Assembly (NCBI GenBank): GCA_016926475.1 | Contig: JAFGON010000095.1 | Coordinates: 1-19,679 of the forward strand | Direction of reading: 5' to 3' | Length of the DNA stretch: 19,679 nt | DNA from: a candidate division WOR-3 bacterium | Lineage (GTDB): Bacteria; SDB-A | In this document: positions 15,945-19,679 of the stretch, one piece after another | Position numbering within the stretch: position 1 is the stretch's first letter | Layout: every line of letters begins with the position of its first letter | Notes under the pieces: model-generated | Told to the model about the DNA's origin: nothing | The model's database searches: none | The model's input: only the letters and a program-made list of their open reading frames with translations | Program-made: the position numbers and the translations under genes

Positions 15945-16711
15945 ACCTTCTCACGATTTCAATAGTGCACTACGGTAAAAGCAAAAACACGTCCAGACTC
16001 GTCGGTAGGCTCCTTGAAGAAGTCGATTTGCCACAGAGGACCGAAATTATTGTTGTCAAAAACAGTCCATTGGAAATTCCTCGCAGAAAAAACCTTTTGT
16101 TTTTGCAACCGCATGAAAATTTAGGATTTGGAAAAGGGCACAACGAAGCTTTTAAAATTTCACGGTGTAAATACTTTTTAGTTCTGAACCCTGATATCTC
16201 ACCCGAGAGAATGTCTATCAAAACCCTTGTAGATTTTATGGAAAATAACAAAGACGCGGGAATAGCAGGGCCCATGCTTGTCCTTCCCGACGGGCAAAGA
16301 CAGTATTCAGCGAGAAAATTTTACGGATATTTCGAAGCTTTGTTTTCAAGAGCGCCCGTGAAAGAACCTTTTTCCAGAAACTTTTATGCAAGACATCTGA
16401 TGAAAGACATAGACCTTAAAAATCCGTCCGAGGTCGATTGGGTTGCCGGAGCAAGCCTTATTGCCAGAACTCTGCTCGTCAAAAAAAGAGGCTTTGTCTT
16501 CGATCCGCGATATTTTCTCTATTTTGAAGACGTAGATTTATGCCTGTACTGCAAAAAAAACGGAAAAAAAGTCTTTTATGTTCCAAAAAGCGTCATGACT
16601 CATGCTCACGCCAGGGAGAGCGGAAAAGTATTATCAAGGGCAGGAATTCATCACGCCTCCAGCACGATAAAATTTCTTTTCAAACATTGGGGGTTTCCAA
16701 AAAATGCATGA
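15941..16711 (+). CDS. Family 2 glycosyltransferase (rhamnosyltransferase-like)
   Basis: This is a cytoplasmic GT-A fold glycosyltransferase of family GT2, 256 residues, of the kind that adds sugars (often rhamnose) to lipid-linked surface polysaccharide. Motifs seen are an N-terminal Rossmann strand 'LLTISIVHYGKS', 'NLGFGKGHNEAF' (60-71), 'LNPD' (82-85, the DxD-position equivalent), 'DWVAGASLIAR' (166-176) and 'YFEDVDLCLYCKKNGKKV' (194-211), where the ED is the catalytic-base region. There is no membrane segment. It overlaps lptG by 4 bases and the following DUF523 gene by 8, so it belongs to the lpt operon, which fits a role in making the exported glycolipid. Donor and acceptor sugars cannot be told from sequence. 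Confidence 0.88.
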   Translation: MNLLTISIVHYGKSKNTSRLVGRLLEEVDLPQRTEIIVVKNSPLEIPRRKNLLFLQPHENLGFGKGHNEAFKISRCKYFLVLNPDISPERMSIKTLVDFMENNKDAGIAGPMLVLPDGQRQYSARKFYGYFEALFSRAPVKEPFSRNFYARHLMKDIDLKNPSEVDWVAGASLIARTLLVKKRGFVFDPRYFLYFEDVDLCLYCKKNGKKVFYVPKSVMTHAHARESGKVLSRAGIHHASSTIKFLFKHWGFPKNA

Positions 16712-17657
16712 TTTTAGTACCAGGTTCCCCAGACCCAAAATTGTTTTGAGTAAATGTATTGAATACGAAAAATGCCGGTGGAACGGCGCGGTGATCTCAA
16801 GTCCTTTGGTCAAAAAATTCATGAAATTCGTCGACTTCATGACAATATGCCCTGAAGTAGAGATCGGGCTTGGAACACCGAGGAAACCGGTTAGACTCAT
16901 CAAGACCCCAAAAAGCGGCATTTCGATGATCCAGCACGAAACAGGTCTGATTCTCACGGAAAAAATGAATGCGTTTTCTAATTCTTTTTTGTCAAACCTC
17001 GATGAAATTGACGGATTTATCCTAAAGGACAGATCTCCATCCTGCGGAATAAAAGACGTGAAAATATACTCAGGTGAAAAACTCTCAAACCCTGTAATAG
17101 AAAAGGGTTCCGGTCTTTTTGCAACAGCAGTCCTTGAGCGATTCGGGTATCTTCCCGTCGAGAGCGAAGGAAGACTAAATGACGACGGAATAAGAGAACT
17201 CTTTCTGACAAAACTTTATTCTATAACCAAACTTAGAATCCTGTCGAGAAATCCCTTGATGAAGGAACTGGTCGATTTTCATGCTAAAAACAAATACCTC
17301 TTCATGTGTTATAACCAATCAGGCCTGAAAATTCTAGGCAGAATCGTTTCCAACCCAGAAAAATTGGCGCCTGAAAAAGTGTTCGAGAAATACGTGGCGG
17401 TTTTACCTCAGATATTTTTTCGCCAATTCAGAAAAGGTTCTGCTGTGAACACCCTTCTTCACGGTTTTGGCTACGTCTCGCAATTCATTTCAAAAAGAGA
17501 GAGAGAGTATTATCTATCGATGCTCGAAGGTTATAAGGAAAATCTTGTTTCAATCGCCGAATGCAGGTCCGTTTTGATGTCTTGGATTATTAGGTTCGAG
17601 GAAAAATACCTGATCGATCAGACTTTTTTCCAGCCTTTTCCACCTGATATGTTCTAG
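16704..17657 (+). CDS. DUF523-DUF1722 fusion protein (TudS-like desulfidase domain)
   Basis: This 317-residue protein has two domains. Residues 1-~150 are DUF523, the family of the thiouracil desulfidase TudS, which uses an iron-sulfur cluster. The three expected cluster cysteines are visible: C18 in 'VLSKCIEYEKCRWNG', C49 in 'MTICPEVEIGLGTPR' and C114 in 'KDRSPSCGIKDV'; C24 is also present. Residues ~185-305 are DUF1722 (helical, 'LVDFHAKNKYLFMCYNQSG'), which is often fused to DUF523 and is also found in YbgA-like proteins. Function of the fusion is not established; thio-nucleobase handling is an inference from the first domain. ATG 16704 overlaps the glycosyltransferase gene by 8 bases, with GGGGG (16689-16693) 10 bases upstream. 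Its stop lies 2 bases from the stop of the opposite-strand DUF2085 gene. Confidence 0.88.
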   Translation: MHDFSTRFPRPKIVLSKCIEYEKCRWNGAVISSPLVKKFMKFVDFMTICPEVEIGLGTPRKPVRLIKTPKSGISMIQHETGLILTEKMNAFSNSFLSNLDEIDGFILKDRSPSCGIKDVKIYSGEKLSNPVIEKGSGLFATAVLERFGYLPVESEGRLNDDGIRELFLTKLYSITKLRILSRNPLMKELVDFHAKNKYLFMCYNQSGLKILGRIVSNPEKLAPEKVFEKYVAVLPQIFFRQFRKGSAVNTLLHGFGYVSQFISKREREYYLSMLEGYKENLVSIAECRSVLMSWIIRFEEKYLIDQTFFQPFPPDMF

Positions 17658-17659
17658 GG

Positions 17660-18169
17660 CTAATCCCAATAAGACTGAATGACGTTTTCCGCTACAAAAA
17701 AAAGAAAAATACTGACGCTGATGGAAAAAAGCAAACCCGATACGAGCCTCACTGGCTCCAAAGAAGTTATTAAACCCAAAAATTCACCAAGCCATTCAAG
17801 AAAAATCAGCCAAGAAGTTATACTTATGAATGCCAGGTGAACATACCATGCCTCGGGGTTTACAAACCGTCTGAGGGCAGGGTATAGAATCGAACCGGAA
17901 AAAAAGAATCCCAGGTCTATTCCTGTGCACCTGAAACAGACAACGGCCGGGTATCCAAAAAAATGAGGGCATCTGTCGGGTATTCCATGACAGAACACTT
18001 TGTATAAAACCTTGATTTTATATGAGATGGAGAACAAATTATGCATATCGAGAAACGCCGGGGCGACTCCTAAAAACCATACAACCAAGGGTGCCAAACC
18101 AAAGATCAGAGACCACAGAGGATATTTCTTTTTGTCCGGATCGAAAAACTTTATTTTTTTACCCTGCAA
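17660..18169 (-). CDS. DUF2085 membrane protein
   Basis: This 169-residue inner-membrane protein belongs to DUF2085, of unknown function. It has four hydrophobic segments (about 20-40, 82-98, 108-126 and 142-162). The family signature is complete: 'CHGIPDRCPHFFGYP' followed by 'VVCFRCTGIDLG', giving C60, C67, C78 and C81. These cysteines suggest metal binding or disulfides, which is inference. The start is TTG 18169, immediately after the pyrB stop, with only a weak upstream ribosome site; coupled translation from pyrB is likely. No other start fits the charged N-terminus (MQGKKIKFFDPDKKK). It is last in a polA-pyrB run and faces the DUF523 gene tail to tail. Confidence 0.82.
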   Translation of the reverse strand: MQGKKIKFFDPDKKKYPLWSLIFGLAPLVVWFLGVAPAFLDMHNLFSISYKIKVLYKVFCHGIPDRCPHFFGYPAVVCFRCTGIDLGFFFSGSILYPALRRFVNPEAWYVHLAFISITSWLIFLEWLGEFLGLITSLEPVRLVSGLLFSISVSIFLFFVAENVIQSYWD

Positions 18170-19093
18170 TCAGCCTATTAGACACATCTTCAAAAGAGCC
18201 ATTCTCACAAAAAGCCCGTTCTGAGCCTGCTTGAAGTAAACCGATCTGTAATTAGAATCCACATCGGTAGAAATTTCGTCGACTCTAGGGAGAGGGTGCA
18301 GCAGGATGGCTTCTTTTTTCATAAGGTCAATTATAGTTTTATCGACGACGAACTTGCCCCTAGCCTCCTCGTAATCGTTTGGTCTGTCTAAAAGCCTCTC
18401 TCTCTGAATTCTGGTCATGTATATGACATCGACCTGGGAAGCCACTTCTCTTAAATCTCCGGTTTCCTCCCATTTTATAGAATGTCTATCCAGGTATTCT
18501 TTTATGTCGTCTCTCATCTTAAGGCAATCGGGAGATACAAAGATGATTTTCACTCCTTGATATTTAGCCAGCAAATAGGATAGAGATCGGACGGTTCTGC
18601 CGTTTTCAAGATCCCCAACCATGGCAATATTCAAATTCTCAAATTTTGAAAATGTTTGTTTTATAGTGTACATGTCGAGAAGGGATTGAGTGGGATGCTG
18701 GCCTGATCCGTCACCGGCGTTGATAACCGGTACTTTAGCAACTTCAACAGCGGATTTAGCCGCGCCGCTTTCATAATGTCTCAAAACGATTATGTCTGAA
18801 TAGCATTGAAGCGTCCTTATCGTGTCTTGCAAACTCTCGCCTTTTGCCGCCGATGAAAATTCTTTGGCATTTTCGGTGGAAATAACTTCTCCTCCAAGCC
18901 TCAGCATGGCTGATTCAAAACTCAACCTTGTTCTCGTGCTCGGTTCATAAAAAACTGTCGCCATGATGCTGTGTTTTAGTATTTCACTTCCGCCTGAAAA
19001 GGCTATATTCTCCATTTCTTCGGATTCTTCGAATATTTTTTCGAGCAACTCCCTGTTGAATTGCTGGGCTTCAATTACATGCTGTATTTTCAT
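18170..19093 (-). CDS. pyrB: Aspartate carbamoyltransferase catalytic subunit PyrB
   Basis: This enzyme catalyses condensation of carbamoyl phosphate with aspartate, the committed step of pyrimidine synthesis in the cytoplasm. At 307 residues it is full length. The carbamoyl-phosphate loop STRTRLSFE (52-60), the SAAKGES loop (81-87) that reaches in from the neighbouring subunit, HPTQSLLD (133-140) and HPLPR (266-270) are all intact, so it should be active. ATG 19093 has GGAGG (19099-19103) 5 bases upstream. It starts 18 bases after polA and ends directly against the DUF2085 start. No pyrI regulatory-subunit gene or other pyr gene is adjacent, and I see no attenuator in the short gap, so regulation is not visible here. 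Aspartate rather than ornithine specificity rests on overall resemblance to PyrB. Confidence 0.95.
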   Translation of the reverse strand: MKIQHVIEAQQFNRELLEKIFEESEEMENIAFSGGSEILKHSIMATVFYEPSTRTRLSFESAMLRLGGEVISTENAKEFSSAAKGESLQDTIRTLQCYSDIIVLRHYESGAAKSAVEVAKVPVINAGDGSGQHPTQSLLDMYTIKQTFSKFENLNIAMVGDLENGRTVRSLSYLLAKYQGVKIIFVSPDCLKMRDDIKEYLDRHSIKWEETGDLREVASQVDVIYMTRIQRERLLDRPNDYEEARGKFVVDKTIIDLMKKEAILLHPLPRVDEISTDVDSNYRSVYFKQAQNGLFVRMALLKMCLIG

Positions 19094-19111
19094 ACCGACC
19101 TCCGGTTATTA

Positions 19112-19679
19112 TCAGTGTATGTCGAACCAATTATCCCCCCAATCTACGGAAACTGTCAGGGGTACATCGAGTTTCACGGCATTTTCCATAGCATTTTGAA
19201 CCATATCAGCGGTTTTTTCAACTTTTTTCTCATCAACCTCAAACAGCAGTTCATCGTGTATTTGAAGGACTAGTTCGGCTCCGTTTTCTTTAAGCAAACA
19301 GTCCATTTCAACCATAGCTATTTTAATTATGTCCGCCGCCCCTCCCTGAACAGGAGTGTTGAATACTTTTCTCCTCGCTCGATCTCTCTCCTTTTGATTT
19401 TTGCTCATAAGCCCGTTGATCTTTCTTCTTCTTCCAGTAAAAGTTCTGATTTCACCGCTTTTCTCGGCTTCTTGAACCAGAGATTCCTGCCAATTTTTGA
19501 TTTTGGAAAACCTTTGAAAATAACTTTCTATGAAATCACGTGCTTGTTTCAACGGTATATTCATGTCTTTGGAAAGTTTAAAAGGAGACATCCCGTACAA
19601 AACCCCGAAATTTACTGTTTTTGCGATATTCCTTTCCGAAGGCCCGACCTTTTCCCTTTCCAGAGAAAGCAACTCTGCC
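19112..19679 (-). CDS. polA: DNA polymerase I, C-terminal part (cut by window edge)
   Basis: This is the 3' end of the gene for the family A DNA polymerase used in repair and Okazaki-fragment processing. About 189 codons are in the window; the 5' portion, with the exonuclease domains, lies beyond position 19679. Visible are motif B on the O-helix (RNIAKTVNFGVLYG), the fingers and palm region with 'TFTGRRRKINGL', 'NTPVQGGAADIIK', and motif C with catalytic 'QIHDELLFEV'. The gene ends 'VDWGDNWFDIH', the usual PolA C-terminus. An in-frame TTG at 19672 is not the true start. pyrB follows after 18 bases, and its Shine-Dalgarno site lies in that gap, suggesting co-transcription. Confidence 0.95.
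   Translation of the reverse strand, partial: AELLSLEREKVGPSERNIAKTVNFGVLYGMSPFKLSKDMNIPLKQARDFIESYFQRFSKIKNWQESLVQEAEKSGEIRTFTGRRRKINGLMSKNQKERDRARRKVFNTPVQGGAADIIKIAMVEMDCLLKENGAELVLQIHDELLFEVDEKKVEKTADMVQNAMENAVKLDVPLTVSVDWGDNWFDIH

Noticed and set aside
17880-17900. tRNA T-arm-like GGTTCGATTC on the minus strand
   Set aside because: No acceptor, D-arm or anticodon arm can be built around it, and it lies inside the DUF2085 coding sequence.
1-19679. Genome-wide reassignment of TGA (Trp or Gly code)
   Set aside because: Eight or more intact genes, including uppP, lptF, lptG, pyrB and polA, end at TGA exactly where their families end, often in ATGA overlaps.

Overview
The window looks like a chromosomal segment from an uncultivated, didermic bacterium, probably in or near the Fibrobacteres-Chlorobi-Bacteroidetes group (candidate division WOR-3/Stahlbacteria-like lineages fit). 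Three reasons support this. LptF and LptG imply an outer membrane with LPS or a similar glycolipid. Three secreted proteins carry a C-terminal domain of the type IX secretion (T9SS) type A sorting class, one of them a gingipain-like C25 protease. A DRG-like TGS GTPase beginning with the typical 'MPTNLPPEYFEAEKKF' start is also present. This placement is inference; no rRNA or tRNA gene is in the window. TGA is the commonest stop codon of the intact genes (8 or more), so the standard code applies.

Layout. 46-1878 (+) is the translational GTPase TypA/BipA. 1937-5050 (+) is a more AT-rich accessory stretch with two T9SS cargo genes and a short unknown gene. The first cargo gene has one in-frame TGA, the short gene has two tandem in-frame TGAs, and the second cargo gene is intact. 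5090-12560 (-) is a run of six genes read from right to left: uppP, a 454-codon exported protein of unknown function, the C25 protease, a small exported protein, a nucleotidyltransferase-fold protein and the TGS GTPase. 12717-17657 (+) is a tightly overlapping envelope operon: a DUF1460 amidase-like protein, lptF, lptG, a family 2 glycosyltransferase and a DUF523-DUF1722 protein. 17660-19679 (-) is polA (3' part only), pyrB and a DUF2085 membrane protein.

How the genes fit together. UppP recycles the lipid carrier for cell-wall and surface polysaccharide synthesis. LptF/LptG are the membrane subunits of the LPS-extraction transporter. The glycosyltransferase is likely to act on surface glycan, and the DUF1460 protein on cell-wall peptides. 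The C25 protease and the other T9SS cargo would leave through a type IX system encoded elsewhere. TypA, PolA and PyrB are housekeeping genes.

The least ordinary signal is in 1937-5050. Two neighbouring reading frames stay coherent across three in-frame TGA codons, with no in-frame TAA or TAG, and each site is followed within about 12 bases by a GC-rich hairpin whose 5' arm contains CGGCCC. Simple nonsense decay is the default explanation; recoding is the alternative worth testing.
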